The position numbers and the translations under genes are program-made. Below are positions 8,655-17,243 of a stretch of 64,000 bases of DNA, one piece after another. Under the pieces are notes generated by a model. That model saw nothing but the letters and a program-made list of their open reading frames with translations, was not told the origin of the DNA and ran no database searches. Numbering within the stretch: position 1 is the stretch's first letter; every line of letters begins with the position of its first letter. This stretch comes from Clostridiaceae bacterium BRH_c20a (GTDB taxonomy: Bacteria; Bacillota; Peptococcia; Peptococcales; BICA1-8): assembly GCA_000961765.1 (NCBI GenBank), contig LADT01000016.1:62001-126000 (forward strand), written 5' to 3'.

Positions 8655-9299
8655 ATGATCACAGTCCTTACCGGTAATTTTGGTAGCGGTAAAACAGAAA
8701 TTTCCGTGAACCTAGCTATTAAAAATCGCGGTACTCTAATTGATTTAGATATAGTTAATCCCTATTTTCGTTCTCGACGTGTTAAACAAGAAATGGAGGA
8801 TAAGGGGGTAAAAGTAATTTTGCCCCCTCCTTATCTTGCTAACTCGGATTTACCGGTTATTACTCCTGAGGTATTAGGTGAATTACAAAAACCCGATGCT
8901 GATGTTGTAATTGATGTGGGCGGAGATAATGTTGGTGCTGTTGTTTTAGGGAGATTTAGTAAGATTTTAAAGGAAAAAAATGCGGAAATTTTTCTAGTTA
9001 TCAATCCTTATCGTCCCTATACTAAAGATCAATTGGGTGTAAAACAGATTTTAGAGCAAATACAAGAAGCTGGCCGAGTTAGTGTTACTGGTATTATTAG
9101 CAATCCAAATCTAGGTAGAGCAACAACAATATCCGATGTAATTTTAGGCCACTTAGAAGTAGTTGAAATTGCAATGGGATTAAATTTACCCATAAAGTTT
9201 ATATCCTGCTGCAATAATTTGGCCTGTGAAGTGGTATATCATGTAAATGTTCCGGTTATGGGTATTGATATTTATATGTTAACTCCCTGGGAATTATAA
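8655..9299 (+). CDS. P-loop ATPase of the MinD/ParA (CobQ/CobB) type
   Basis: 214 residues from ATG 8655. TTG 8649 is in frame but touches the AAGGAGGGG site. The P-loop GNFGSGKTE is at residues 6-14, and IDLDIVNPYFRSR follows as the deviant-Walker switch region. No membrane part is present. It is the first gene of the 2-oxoacid oxidoreductase operon (17 bases before the ferredoxin subunit start). Its role is not established; help with Fe-S cluster or enzyme assembly is a possibility from context only. Confidence 0.7.
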   Translation: MITVLTGNFGSGKTEISVNLAIKNRGTLIDLDIVNPYFRSRRVKQEMEDKGVKVILPPPYLANSDLPVITPEVLGELQKPDADVVIDVGGDNVGAVVLGRFSKILKEKNAEIFLVINPYRPYTKDQLGVKQILEQIQEAGRVSVTGIISNPNLGRATTISDVILGHLEVVEIAMGLNLPIKFISCCNNLACEVVYHVNVPVMGIDIYMLTPWEL

Positions 9300-9315
9300 T
9301 ATGGAGGTAAGGGAT

Positions 9316-9549
9316 ATGCAAAAAGTAATATTTAATGAAGAAAAATGTAAAGGTTGTGAATTATGTACTACCGTATGTCCAAAAAAAATTGTTTATATGG
9401 ATGAAAAAAAAATAAACAGTAAGGGATTTCATCCTGCAACCGTTACCCAGCAAGAGGAATGTATTTCCTGCGGATTTTGTGCCATGATGTGTCCTGACGT
9501 TGTAATAGAAGTAAGAAGGCCGTCTAAGGAGGGGAAAAAAGATGAATAA
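9316..9549 (+). CDS. 2-oxoacid:ferredoxin oxidoreductase, ferredoxin (delta) subunit
   Basis: 77 residues carrying two [4Fe-4S] motifs, [12 protein letters not shown] and [12 protein letters not shown]. It passes electrons from the thiamine centre to external ferredoxin. ATG 9316 lies 8 bases after GGAGG (9303-9307); ATG 9301 is in frame but overlaps that site, so the shorter form is preferred. Its stop overlaps the start of the alpha subunit by 8 bases. Confidence 0.88.
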   Translation: MQKVIFNEEKCKGCELCTTVCPKKIVYMDEKKINSKGFHPATVTQQEECISCGFCAMMCPDVVIEVRRPSKEGKKDE

Positions 9550-10597
9550 AGTTTTGATGAAGGGTAATGAAGCATTAGCTGAAGCGGCAGTTAGGGCAGG
9601 GTGTCGATATTTTTTTGGTTATCCTATTACTCCGCAAACTGAATTACCTCAGTATCTTTCTAAAAGGATGCCGGAGATAGGGGGAGTATTTTTACAAGCA
9701 GAAAGTGAAATTGCTGCTATAAATATGGTCTATGGTGCTTCAGGTGCGGGAGCACGGGTAATGACTTCTTCTTCTAGCCCCGGAATTAGTTTAAAAGCAG
9801 AAGGGATATCCTATATAGCAGGTGCTGAATTACCCTGTGTAATTGTCAATATGATGCGGGGAGGCCCCGGTTTAGGAACTATCCAGCCTGCCCAAGGAGA
9901 TTATTTTCAAGCTACTAAAGGCGGGGGTCATGGTGATTATAAACTATTAGTTTTAGCGCCGGCCTCAGTTCAAGAAGCAGTAGATTTAACTATTCAGGCT
10001 TTTGATTTAGCTGATAAATATAGAAATCCGGTCATGATCTTAGGTGATGGTATCTTGGGACAAATGATGGAGCCTGTGGAGTTCAAACTGACAGAAAATA
10101 ACGAACTGCCTGTTAAAGAATGGGCAACAACCGGAAAAAAAGGAAGAAAGAAAAATATTATCAACTCTTTATATTTACAAGCAGAAAAATTAGAACAACA
10201 CGTAAATCGTTTAGCAGACAAATTTGGAGAAATGGAAGCAAAGGAACAAAAAGCAGAAACATATTTGACCGATGATGCAGAAATACTATTAGCGGCTTAT
10301 GGAACTACCTCTAGGGTTTGTAGAAAGGCAGTAGATATGGCAAGGGAAGAAGGAATAAAAGCAGGTCTATTTAGACCTATATCTTTATGGCCTTTCCCGG
10401 AATATGCACTCCAACAAGTATTAGGTAGGGTTAAAGGGATATTAACTGTAGAGATGAGTCTAGGTCAAATGATCGAAGATGTTCGTTTAGCGGTTAATGG
10501 TAAAGTTCCTACAGATTTTTATGGTCGGGTTGGTGGGATGGTTCCAACTTCCCGTGATGTTTTAGAAAAAATTGTTGCATTCCGGGAGGTGTTATAA
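9542..10597 (+). CDS. vorB: 2-oxoacid:ferredoxin oxidoreductase alpha subunit (VorB type)
   Basis: 351 residues: pyruvate-ferredoxin-oxidoreductase-like domain I, then domain II. Seen are [14 protein letters not shown], the loop [16 protein letters not shown] and [16 protein letters not shown]. The enzyme oxidatively decarboxylates a 2-oxo acid to acyl-CoA, CO2 and reduced ferredoxin. Length and the separate delta subunit fit the 3-methyl-2-oxobutanoate (VorB) group, and ilvE next door supports branched-chain substrates. 2-Oxoglutarate oxidoreductase (KorA) is the main alternative. Confidence 0.85.
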   Translation: MNKVLMKGNEALAEAAVRAGCRYFFGYPITPQTELPQYLSKRMPEIGGVFLQAESEIAAINMVYGASGAGARVMTSSSSPGISLKAEGISYIAGAELPCVIVNMMRGGPGLGTIQPAQGDYFQATKGGGHGDYKLLVLAPASVQEAVDLTIQAFDLADKYRNPVMILGDGILGQMMEPVEFKLTENNELPVKEWATTGKKGRKKNIINSLYLQAEKLEQHVNRLADKFGEMEAKEQKAETYLTDDAEILLAAYGTTSRVCRKAVDMAREEGIKAGLFRPISLWPFPEYALQQVLGRVKGILTVEMSLGQMIEDVRLAVNGKVPTDFYGRVGGMVPTSRDVLEKIVAFREVL

Positions 10598-10600
10598 GTT

Positions 10601-11347
10601 ATGAAAGTAATTTTTGAAAAACCTAAATCTCTAGAAGATGTTACTTTCCATTATTGCCCCGGGTGTACCCATGGTATAATTCATCGTTTGATTGCCGAAG
10701 TAATTGATGAACTTGAGATTCAAGAAAAAACGATTGGAGTAGCACCTGTAGGATGTGCTGTTCTCGCTTATGACTATTTTGATGTGGATATGCATGAAGC
10801 AGCCCATGGTCGCGCTCCTGCAGTTGCAACAGGAATTAAGAGGGTTCACCCTAAAAATGTTGTTTTTGCTTATCAAGGTGACGGGGACCTAGCTTCTATA
10901 GGTATGGCTGAAGTTGTTCATGCTGCTGCCCGAGGCGAGAAAATTACTATTATTTTTGTAAATAACGCCATTTATGGTATGACTGGCGGACAAATGGCTC
11001 CAACTACTCTTGTTGGTCAAGTTACCAATACTTCTCCTACCGGTAGAGATGTAGAACATAGCGGCTACCCTATAAGGGTTTCAGAAATGCTTGGTTCCTT
11101 AGTTGGACCTGGAAATTCTATGAAAAGAGTTTCTGTTCATGATCCCAAACACATTGGCCAGGCAAAAAAGGCGATAAAAGAAGCATTTATTAATCAGATT
11201 GAGGGTAAAGGCTTTTCCTTAGTAGAAGTTCTTTCAACTTGTCCAACAAACTGGGGCAAAACACCTGTTGAAGCATTAAAATGGTTAGAGGAAAAAATGC
11301 TTCCGTACTATCCTTTAGGTGATTTTTCTCCAAAGGAGGGAGTTTAG
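10601..11347 (+). CDS. vorA: 2-oxoacid:ferredoxin oxidoreductase beta subunit, TPP-binding
   Basis: 248 residues. YCPGCTHG near residue 18 is the cysteine pair typical of these beta subunits. The thiamine diphosphate motif runs from GDGDLASIG to [13 protein letters not shown] (about 91-130). It forms the active site with the alpha subunit. It starts at ATG 10601 behind GGGAGGTG, 3 bases after the alpha stop. Substrate preference cannot be read from this subunit. Confidence 0.88.
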   Translation: MKVIFEKPKSLEDVTFHYCPGCTHGIIHRLIAEVIDELEIQEKTIGVAPVGCAVLAYDYFDVDMHEAAHGRAPAVATGIKRVHPKNVVFAYQGDGDLASIGMAEVVHAAARGEKITIIFVNNAIYGMTGGQMAPTTLVGQVTNTSPTGRDVEHSGYPIRVSEMLGSLVGPGNSMKRVSVHDPKHIGQAKKAIKEAFINQIEGKGFSLVEVLSTCPTNWGKTPVEALKWLEEKMLPYYPLGDFSPKEGV

Positions 11348-11348
11348 T

Positions 11349-11885
11349 ATGTTGGAAGAAATAGTTATAGCTGGTTTTGGCGGACAAGGTGTTATGTCCA
11401 TGGGGCAATTGTTAGCTTATGCTGGAATGCTGGAAAATAAACAGGTGGCTTGGATTCCGTCTTATGGGCCGGAAATGCGAGGCGGCACTGCTAACTGTGC
11501 TGTTACTATCAGTAATACGGAAATCAGTTCTCCATTAGTAACTGAACCTTCTGTTTGTATCGTAATGAATAAGCCCTCATTAGATAAATTTGAACCAACT
11601 ATTAAAACGGGGGGCTTGCTATTTGTCAATACATCTTTGATAGATGCTAAACCTAAGCGGGAAGATATCAGTATTTATGAAATTCCTGCTAATGCTATTG
11701 CTAATGAAATTGGCAATAGCAAAGTAGCAAACATGGTCATGCTAGGTGCAGTGCTTGAAGTAATTAAAGCAATTGAGCCTGAGTCCATTCTTGAATCCTT
11801 GAGAAAGGTATTACCTCCGCAAAGACATAACTTAATACCTTTAAATGCTCAAGCCCTACAAAAGGGTGCGGAAATGGTGAGGTAA
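11349..11885 (+). CDS. vorC: 2-oxoacid:ferredoxin oxidoreductase gamma subunit
   Basis: 178 residues. IVIAGFGGQGVMSMGQLLAYA at the start and SYGPEMRGGTANC (about 37-49) are the family signatures. ATG 11349 is one base after the beta stop and 8 bases after AAGGAGGG. An earlier in-frame GTG (11319) would read through the binding site. It is the last gene of the operon, followed by a perfect terminator. Confidence 0.88.
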   Translation: MLEEIVIAGFGGQGVMSMGQLLAYAGMLENKQVAWIPSYGPEMRGGTANCAVTISNTEISSPLVTEPSVCIVMNKPSLDKFEPTIKTGGLLFVNTSLIDAKPKREDISIYEIPANAIANEIGNSKVANMVMLGAVLEVIKAIEPESILESLRKVLPPQRHNLIPLNAQALQKGAEMVR

Positions 11886-11891
11886 TGCTGT

Positions 11892-11920
11892 AGAAAAAAC
11901 CTACTTTGTAGGTTTTTTCT
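11892..11920 (+). terminator. Terminator of the vor operon
   Basis: Perfect 13-bp stem AGAAAAAACCTAC/GTAGGTTTTTTCT with a three-base loop. It is U-rich on the 3' side and may work in both directions. Confidence 0.85.
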
Positions 11921-11973
11921 ATTATAATATTCTGAAAACTTTAATTTGTTTATAATAATTTATTAAAAAACTA

Positions 11974-12002
11974 TTGTTAATGGTTAATATTGTTAGTATA
12001 AT
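11974..12002 (+). promoter_or_regulatory. Sigma-A promoter of the symporter gene
   Basis: TTGTTA, 17 bases, TATAAT. The -35 lies inside AAAACTATTGTTAA, a version of a motif also found before the genes at 18789 and 43389. ATTGTTA is repeated directly 16-17 bases on (11973 and 11989). Transcription would start near 12009. Confidence 0.7.
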
Positions 12003-12034
12003 AATAAACAGTTATATAATAAAGTTGTTTGTCA

Positions 12035-12085
12035 ATGGGTATTAAACAACAGATTTATAACTATTATTTTTTATGGAGGAGGTAG
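12035..12085 (+). other. Candidate 16-codon leader ORF
   Basis: ATG 12035 to TAG 12083, ending in codons TGG AGG AGG TAG, so its last two arginine codons are the binding site of the next gene. It lacks its own binding site, and its ATG sits in the loop of a 7-bp hairpin (GTTGTTT/AAACAAC, 12024-12050). It may be chance. Confidence 0.3.
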
Positions 12086-12089
12086 TAAT

Positions 12090-13475
12090 ATGTCAGATTT
12101 TGATTCAAAATCCCAAGTTCAGCAGACATCAGGCAGGGATTCCTTTGCCACTTCTTTTGGCGTTGTCGCTGCAGCGGCAGGTTCCGCTATTGGCCTTGGT
12201 AACATCTGGAAGTTCCCTTATATCACCGGTATGAACGGTGGATCAGCATTTATTATTGTTTATTTGGCTTGTATTGCAGTTATCGGTTTTCCTGTTATGC
12301 TTTCAGAGTTTATGATCGGTCGTAAAGCGGAAAAAAATGCTATAGGATCTTTCAAAAAGTTGTCACCGGGTACCCCATGGTTTTTAACAGGTTGGATGGG
12401 CTTTTTGGCCGCATTTATGATTTTGTCTTTTTACGGTGTTGTTGCCGGCTGGTCCTTAAACTATGTATTTCAATCTATAACCGGCTCCCTATCAGGACTT
12501 GACCCGAAACAAATGGGGGATTTCTTCGGAGGATTTATCACTGGTACTATTAGCCCCATCATCTGGCAAACAATATTTATGGCTCTTACCGGTTACATAG
12601 TTTATGCAGGTATTAAAAATGGTATTGAAAAATGGTCTAAAATCTTAATGCCCTTATTACTATTGCTTATCATAGTCCTTGATGTTCGAGCTTTGACCTT
12701 GCCAGGCGCCGGCGCTGGGGTAGAATTTTTATTTAAGCCTGACTTTTCCGCATTAACAGCCTCAGGTGTATTGGTAGCCTTAGGTCATGCTTTCTTCTCA
12801 CTTAGTTTAGGTATGGGTACTATGATTACTTATGGTTCATACATAAGTAAAAAAGAAAATTTAGGTAAAACAGCAATGCAGGTTACTATAGCAGATACAG
12901 TTATAGCTTTATTGGCAGGTCTTGCTATTTTCCCAGCAGTCTTTGCTTTTGGTATTGAGCCTGGTGCTGGTCCTAGCCTAGTATTTATTACTATCCCTAA
13001 CATCTTTAATATGTTGCCTGGCGGAATGATTTGGTCAACCCTCTTCTTTATCCTTTTATCATTAGCGGCATTAACTTCAGCTATCTCCATCTTGGAGGTT
13101 GTTGTCGCCTACCTTGTTGAAGAAGCAAAAATGTCCAGGCATAAAGGAACAGTAATTGCAACAGTCTCTATAACTATAATTGGATTTTTCGCTTCGTTAT
13201 CAATGGGACCAATGTCTGACTTTTTAATCTTTGGAAAGAATTTCTTTGATGTTTTGGATTGGACATCGGCCAACGTTCTTTTACCTCTAGGTGGGCTATT
13301 CATTACCCTATATGTTGGTTGGGTTTGGGGTCCCAAAACTACTCTTACGGAATTGTCTAATAATGGCGAGTTGTCCATATCATATCTAGGAGTGCTTATG
13401 GTCCTATGTAGATTCGTGGCACCGATCGCTATTGCTATTGTATTCTTAAATGGGATTGGTATATTGAAATTTTAA
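12090..13475 (+). CDS. Sodium-dependent amino-acid symporter (NSS/SNF family)
   Basis: 461 residues, very hydrophobic, about 11-12 membrane segments. GSAIGLGNIWKFPY (about 31-44) is the NSS signature forming the sodium and substrate site in segment 1. NSS proteins such as LeuT and TnaT import amino acids with sodium; the substrate here is unknown. Start ATG 12090 follows GGAGGAGG. It is transcribed alone between two terminators, with a long leader holding a clear promoter. Its position beside the vor operon suggests uptake of amino acids for fermentation. Confidence 0.9.
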   Translation: MSDFDSKSQVQQTSGRDSFATSFGVVAAAAGSAIGLGNIWKFPYITGMNGGSAFIIVYLACIAVIGFPVMLSEFMIGRKAEKNAIGSFKKLSPGTPWFLTGWMGFLAAFMILSFYGVVAGWSLNYVFQSITGSLSGLDPKQMGDFFGGFITGTISPIIWQTIFMALTGYIVYAGIKNGIEKWSKILMPLLLLLIIVLDVRALTLPGAGAGVEFLFKPDFSALTASGVLVALGHAFFSLSLGMGTMITYGSYISKKENLGKTAMQVTIADTVIALLAGLAIFPAVFAFGIEPGAGPSLVFITIPNIFNMLPGGMIWSTLFFILLSLAALTSAISILEVVVAYLVEEAKMSRHKGTVIATVSITIIGFFASLSMGPMSDFLIFGKNFFDVLDWTSANVLLPLGGLFITLYVGWVWGPKTTLTELSNNGELSISYLGVLMVLCRFVAPIAIAIVFLNGIGILKF

Positions 13476-13512
13476 ATAGCCACTCTAAGCTGAGCTGATT
13501 TTAACTTATAAT

Positions 13513-13538
13513 AAACTGCACCTTTTGGTGCAGTTTAT
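13513..13538 (+). terminator. Terminator after the symporter gene
   Basis: Stem AAACTGCACC/GGTGCAGTTT with a TTTT-containing loop and a T-rich tail. Confidence 0.85.
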
Positions 13539-13611
13539 TTATTTTAGAAAGAAAAAAGGAAAAACTAATAAAGAAAAGAAAATATTTATTAGTAGAAAAG
13601 GGGGTTTTTAT

Positions 13612-14733
13612 ATGGTAAATAAAAATAGAATAATTGAAGAATTTATGGAAATGACAAAGATTGATTCAGAAACAAGAAATGAAAGAGAAATTGCCGATTA
13701 TTTAAGGTTAAAGCTGGAAAGCTTAGGATTAGATGTGTTCGAAGATGATGCAGGAAGTAAAATTGGAGGAAATGCCGGAAATATTATTGCCCAGCTTCCA
13801 GGCAAGAATAATATAAAGAAAATTTTATTTTCCTGCCATATGGATACAGTACAGCCTGGTAAAGGCATAGAACCTATATTAGTAGAGGGTATTATAAAAT
13901 CCCAAGGTGATACCATCTTAGGTGCCGATGATAAAGCTGGTATTTCTGCAATTCTTGAGATGCTAAGAGTAATCAAGGAAGAAGAAATAGAGTATGGCCC
14001 TTTACAAATAATATTTTCTGTTGCTGAAGAGGGAGGACTCCATGGGGCTAAAAACCTAGATCCGAAGCATATAAATGCTCAGCTTGCCTATGTTTTAGAT
14101 AGCTCAGGTCCGGCAGGTCATATGGTTATCCAGGGACCTGCTCAAAATCAGGTAGATGCAGTTATCACTGGTAAAGCGGCCCATGCTGGCATGGCTCCTG
14201 AAGAAGGTATAAATGCAATCCAAATCGCTGCCCGGGCCATTGCTAGAATGAAAATAGGCAGAGTTGATGAGGAAACTACGTCAAATATCGGTGTTATTAA
14301 AGGTGGAAAAGCTACCAATATTGTTCCTGATAAAGTTTGGTTAGAGGGGGAGGCAAGGAGTTTAAACAGAGATAAGCTGGATAAACAGAGTCAACATATG
14401 AAGGAGTGTCTCCTGCGGGCAGCCGAGGAATTGGGAGGTCAGGTTGATGTTAAGATAAATCTTAATTATCCAGAAATATGCTTATCCGAAGATGACGAAG
14501 TGATTACTATTGCTAAAATGGCTGCCAAAAACCTAGGATTTGCAATTGTATTAGAAAAAACAGGCGGGGGAAGTGATGCTAATATTTTAAGTGGTTATGG
14601 GATATCTACGTTAAATATCGGAATTGGAATGGAAAAGGTACATACAACAGATGAGTTTATAACCGTGGAAAACTTAGTTAACAACGCTCGCTTTCTAGTA
14701 GAAATCGTAAAAGCTGCAAGAATTAATAATTAA
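13612..14733 (+). CDS. M20-family metallopeptidase, PepT-like
   Basis: 373 residues from ATG 13612, after GAAAAGGGGG. An in-frame extension back to 13525 is A-rich and unsupported. Zinc-binding features of M20 peptidases are SCHMDTVQPGKG (about 82-93), GADDKAG and the catalytic AEEGG; HAGMAPEEGINAI marks the dimerisation domain. It should be a cytoplasmic di- or tripeptidase or aminoacylase. The next gene starts one base after its stop. Exact substrate unknown. Confidence 0.85.
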   Translation: MVNKNRIIEEFMEMTKIDSETRNEREIADYLRLKLESLGLDVFEDDAGSKIGGNAGNIIAQLPGKNNIKKILFSCHMDTVQPGKGIEPILVEGIIKSQGDTILGADDKAGISAILEMLRVIKEEEIEYGPLQIIFSVAEEGGLHGAKNLDPKHINAQLAYVLDSSGPAGHMVIQGPAQNQVDAVITGKAAHAGMAPEEGINAIQIAARAIARMKIGRVDEETTSNIGVIKGGKATNIVPDKVWLEGEARSLNRDKLDKQSQHMKECLLRAAEELGGQVDVKINLNYPEICLSEDDEVITIAKMAAKNLGFAIVLEKTGGGSDANILSGYGISTLNIGIGMEKVHTTDEFITVENLVNNARFLVEIVKAARINN

Positions 14734-14734
14734 G

Positions 14735-15805
14735 ATGATTAGAATAAGAAATGCTTTAGTTTTAGATATTATAGAAGATAATGAAGAGTATCAAGAGCTT
14801 CAAGTTCAAATTGGAAATAAAAAAAGTAAGGCAATAAACTATCCGTGTTTAACTGGTCAAGTACAAAAGGGTGATATAGTTTCCCTTAATACTACTGCAG
14901 TTAATTTAGGATTAGGGACAGGTGGAGTTCACTTTGTACTTGCTAATAATAGCCTTGAAAAAGATAGTAGCGGGCCTGGACATATAATGAAAATGAGGTA
15001 TACTCCTCAACAAATAAAAGTATTAGCTGCGGAGGAAGAGGCGAGTCCTCATCATGAACTAATAAAAAAATTTAACTCCTTACAAAATACACCTGTAGTT
15101 ATTGCTTTTCTTCACAGTATGGTGATACCGGCTTTAGCCGGTATCAGATGTATCAATGAAAACTTGAAAGTTAGTTATATCATGACTGATGGGGGAGCCT
15201 TACCCTTGGCCTTTAGTAAAACCATTAATCTTCTAAAGAAGGAAAAATGGTTAACAGGCACTCTTACCGCTGGGCATGCTTTTGGTGGTGATTTGGAGAC
15301 TATAAATGTATATTCGGCATTAGCCGCAGCTTTTATGGTACAAAAACCAGATTTAATACTTATAGCTATGGGACCAGGTAATGTGGGGACGGGCACAGAA
15401 TTTGGAACTACGGCGTTAGAAGCCGGCCAAATGATCAATGCTGTATATAGCCTTGAGGGAAATCCTATTTTAATTCCTAGAATTAGTTTTCAGGATATGC
15501 GTAATCGTCATCAAGGAATTAGTCATCATGTAATAACTGTTTTAAATAAAATTGCTCTAGTTCCTTGTTCGTTAGTTCTTCCTAAATTGCAGGATATAAA
15601 TAAACACAACCATTTAGATAAACAGATTAAAGAGAATAAATTAACTGCTAAACATAAGCTAATTTATGAAAGTGGTGCCGAAGGACTGGATTACCTAAAA
15701 AAATCCGGCTTTAGTGTTACAACTATGGGCCGTTCTTTTGATGAAGACCGGGAGTTCTTTTTAACTGCCAGTGCTGCCGGTGCCTTTGCAGCTAGATTAG
15801 TTTAG
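14735..15805 (+). CDS. DUF3866 family protein
   Basis: 356 residues, soluble. It matches the DUF3866 pattern as I recall it: TGQVQKGDIVSLNTTAVNLGLGTGG near residues 45-70, and an internal GPGNVGTGTEFGTTALE. The function is unknown. In related Firmicutes it sits in the neighbourhood leading to spoIIM and xerD, as here. Its start follows the peptidase stop by one base and has no clear binding site, so it is probably coupled. A tiny reverse gene overlaps its last 9 bases. Confidence 0.75.
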   Translation: MIRIRNALVLDIIEDNEEYQELQVQIGNKKSKAINYPCLTGQVQKGDIVSLNTTAVNLGLGTGGVHFVLANNSLEKDSSGPGHIMKMRYTPQQIKVLAAEEEASPHHELIKKFNSLQNTPVVIAFLHSMVIPALAGIRCINENLKVSYIMTDGGALPLAFSKTINLLKKEKWLTGTLTAGHAFGGDLETINVYSALAAAFMVQKPDLILIAMGPGNVGTGTEFGTTALEAGQMINAVYSLEGNPILIPRISFQDMRNRHQGISHHVITVLNKIALVPCSLVLPKLQDINKHNHLDKQIKENKLTAKHKLIYESGAEGLDYLKKSGFSVTTMGRSFDEDREFFLTASAAGAFAARLV

Positions 15806-15925
15806 GCAAGTATTAATATAATCCTGGACAGTTTTATGCTCATTGGCTAATCTTCTAAGTTCACCTAAAACATCTTTGATTGGACCCATTAAGTATAATG
15901 ATTTATTGGTAATAAATTTTTCCAT
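15797..15925 (-). CDS. mciZ: Candidate MciZ-like FtsZ inhibitor, 42 residues
   Basis: A reverse-strand ORF with an ideal start: AAGGAG, 7 bases, ATG 15925. Residues 10-37 line up without gaps with the core of B. subtilis MciZ (as I remember it): an L-x-(L/V)-(M/V)-G strand motif, then a charged helix with Leu, then V-x-D-(Y/W)-I. MciZ is a 40-residue mother-cell peptide that caps FtsZ filaments to stop Z-ring formation in sporulation. A near-perfect sigma-E promoter lies just upstream (15955-15983), and B. subtilis mciZ is sigma-E dependent. It also lies in the spoIIM/xerD neighbourhood. Sequence identity is low, so the assignment is likely but unproven. Confidence 0.6.
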   Translation of the reverse strand: MEKFITNKSLYLMGPIKDVLGELRRLANEHKTVQDYINTCLN

Positions 15926-15954
15926 GTAATTACTCCTTAATTAGTTTATATGGT

Positions 15955-15983
15955 AATGTATGCCATTTTATAGATTATTATGC
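15955..15983 (-). promoter_or_regulatory. Sigma-E-type promoter for the MciZ-like gene
   Basis: On the reverse strand GCATAAT, 14 bases, CATACATT. The -10 fits CATACAHT at 8 of 8 positions and the -35 fits KMATATT at 6 of 7, with consensus spacing. Transcription would start about 23 bases before the ATG at 15925. Confidence 0.6.
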
Positions 15984-16046
15984 GGAGCCTTTGGTGTAAA
16001 TTAGTGATAATTAAAGTATGAATTGTTCATCTTAGGAGGAATAATT

Positions 16047-17243
16047 TTGTCCAAATATTTTGTTGACCTCCATATTCATATAGGGTCTACCTTAGAAAAT
16101 CATCCAGTAAAAATTACTGCTTCAAGAAAGTTAAATCTAATGAACATTATTGAGGAATGTGTTTATAGAAAGGGCATAGATATTATTGGGATTGTCGACT
16201 GCGCTAGTCCACGGGTACTAAAGGATTTAGATAGCTTAATAAAAAAAGAAGATTTATTCGAACTCAAAGGTGGCGGACTTAGTTACCGGGAGCAATTAAC
16301 TATCATTCCAGGGGTAGAAGTTGAAAGTTGTGAAGCAAATGGCGGAAGAGGCCATTATTTAAGTTTTTTCCCTACTTTATTGCAGGTGAAGGAATTCAGC
16401 CGTTTTCTTTCCGCATCTATCAAGAATATTAATTTAAGTACTCAACAATCATATCTACCAGCACAAAAGTTGGGGGAAACTACAAACCGGCTTGGTGGGA
16501 TTTTTTTACCAGCCCATGCTTTTACTCCACACAAAAGCCTATTTGGCAGTTGTGGAGATTCTTTAGAAAGTGTATTTTCTGATTACGCATCCAACATAAA
16601 AGTAATTGAACTAGGTTTAAGCTCAGATTCACAAATGGCCGATACTATTGCTGAGCTAAATAAGCTGACATTTATTAGTAACTCAGATGCCCACTCTTTG
16701 GAGAAAATAGGAAGAGAATATAATATTTTTGAATTAGAAGAGTCTTCCTATACCGGAATAAAACAGGCTCTTTATCAGGAAAAAGGCAGAATAATTGCTA
16801 ACTATGGCTTAGATCCAAAATTAGGTAAATATCATCGGAGTTTTTGTGAAAGATGCAAAAATATTGTAAATACCACTATCCCAGTTGTGAGTTGCCCTCA
16901 ATGTTTAAGCCCGAACATTATTAAAGGGGTATATGATAGGTTATTTGAGATAGGAGATATGAATTCAGCAAGTCCAAAAAATCGGCCACCTTATTATTAT
17001 CAAATTCCCCTTGCCTTTTTACCTAATATCGGTTCGAAAACTATTAAGAAACTAATTGACAATTTTGGTACTGAAATGGAAGTGCTGCATACAATAGAGT
17101 TTGAAAATATTAAAGAAGTAGTTGGAGCGAAAGTAGCAAATACAATAGATATGGCACGAAAAGGACAAATGGTAATCAGTCCGGGAGGCGGGGGGATTTA
17201 TGGAAAGATTACAGAAAACCAAAGAGGTAATTACGACATTTAA
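16047..17243 (+). CDS. Endonuclease Q-like protein (PHP domain)
   Basis: 398 residues from TTG 16047, 6 bases after TAGGAGGA (the in-frame TTG at 16023 is upstream of that site). An N-terminal PHP metallo-phosphoesterase domain shows VDLHIHIGS and later SNSDAHS. A zinc-finger-like pair, CERC and CPQC, is near residues 271-293, and a helix-hairpin-helix region near the C-terminus reads LPNIGSKTIKKLI. This order is that of EndoQ, which nicks DNA beside deaminated or abasic bases. It overlaps the next gene by 44 bases. A repair role in dormant spores is inference. Confidence 0.8.
   Translation: MSKYFVDLHIHIGSTLENHPVKITASRKLNLMNIIEECVYRKGIDIIGIVDCASPRVLKDLDSLIKKEDLFELKGGGLSYREQLTIIPGVEVESCEANGGRGHYLSFFPTLLQVKEFSRFLSASIKNINLSTQQSYLPAQKLGETTNRLGGIFLPAHAFTPHKSLFGSCGDSLESVFSDYASNIKVIELGLSSDSQMADTIAELNKLTFISNSDAHSLEKIGREYNIFELEESSYTGIKQALYQEKGRIIANYGLDPKLGKYHRSFCERCKNIVNTTIPVVSCPQCLSPNIIKGVYDRLFEIGDMNSASPKNRPPYYYQIPLAFLPNIGSKTIKKLIDNFGTEMEVLHTIEFENIKEVVGAKVANTIDMARKGQMVISPGGGGIYGKITENQRGNYDI

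Noticed and set aside
11974-11990. Rex operator before the NSS symporter gene
   Set aside because: TTGTTAA with a following TTAA looked like a Rex site, but the spacing is three rather than four and the right arm does not match; the -35 reading explains it better.
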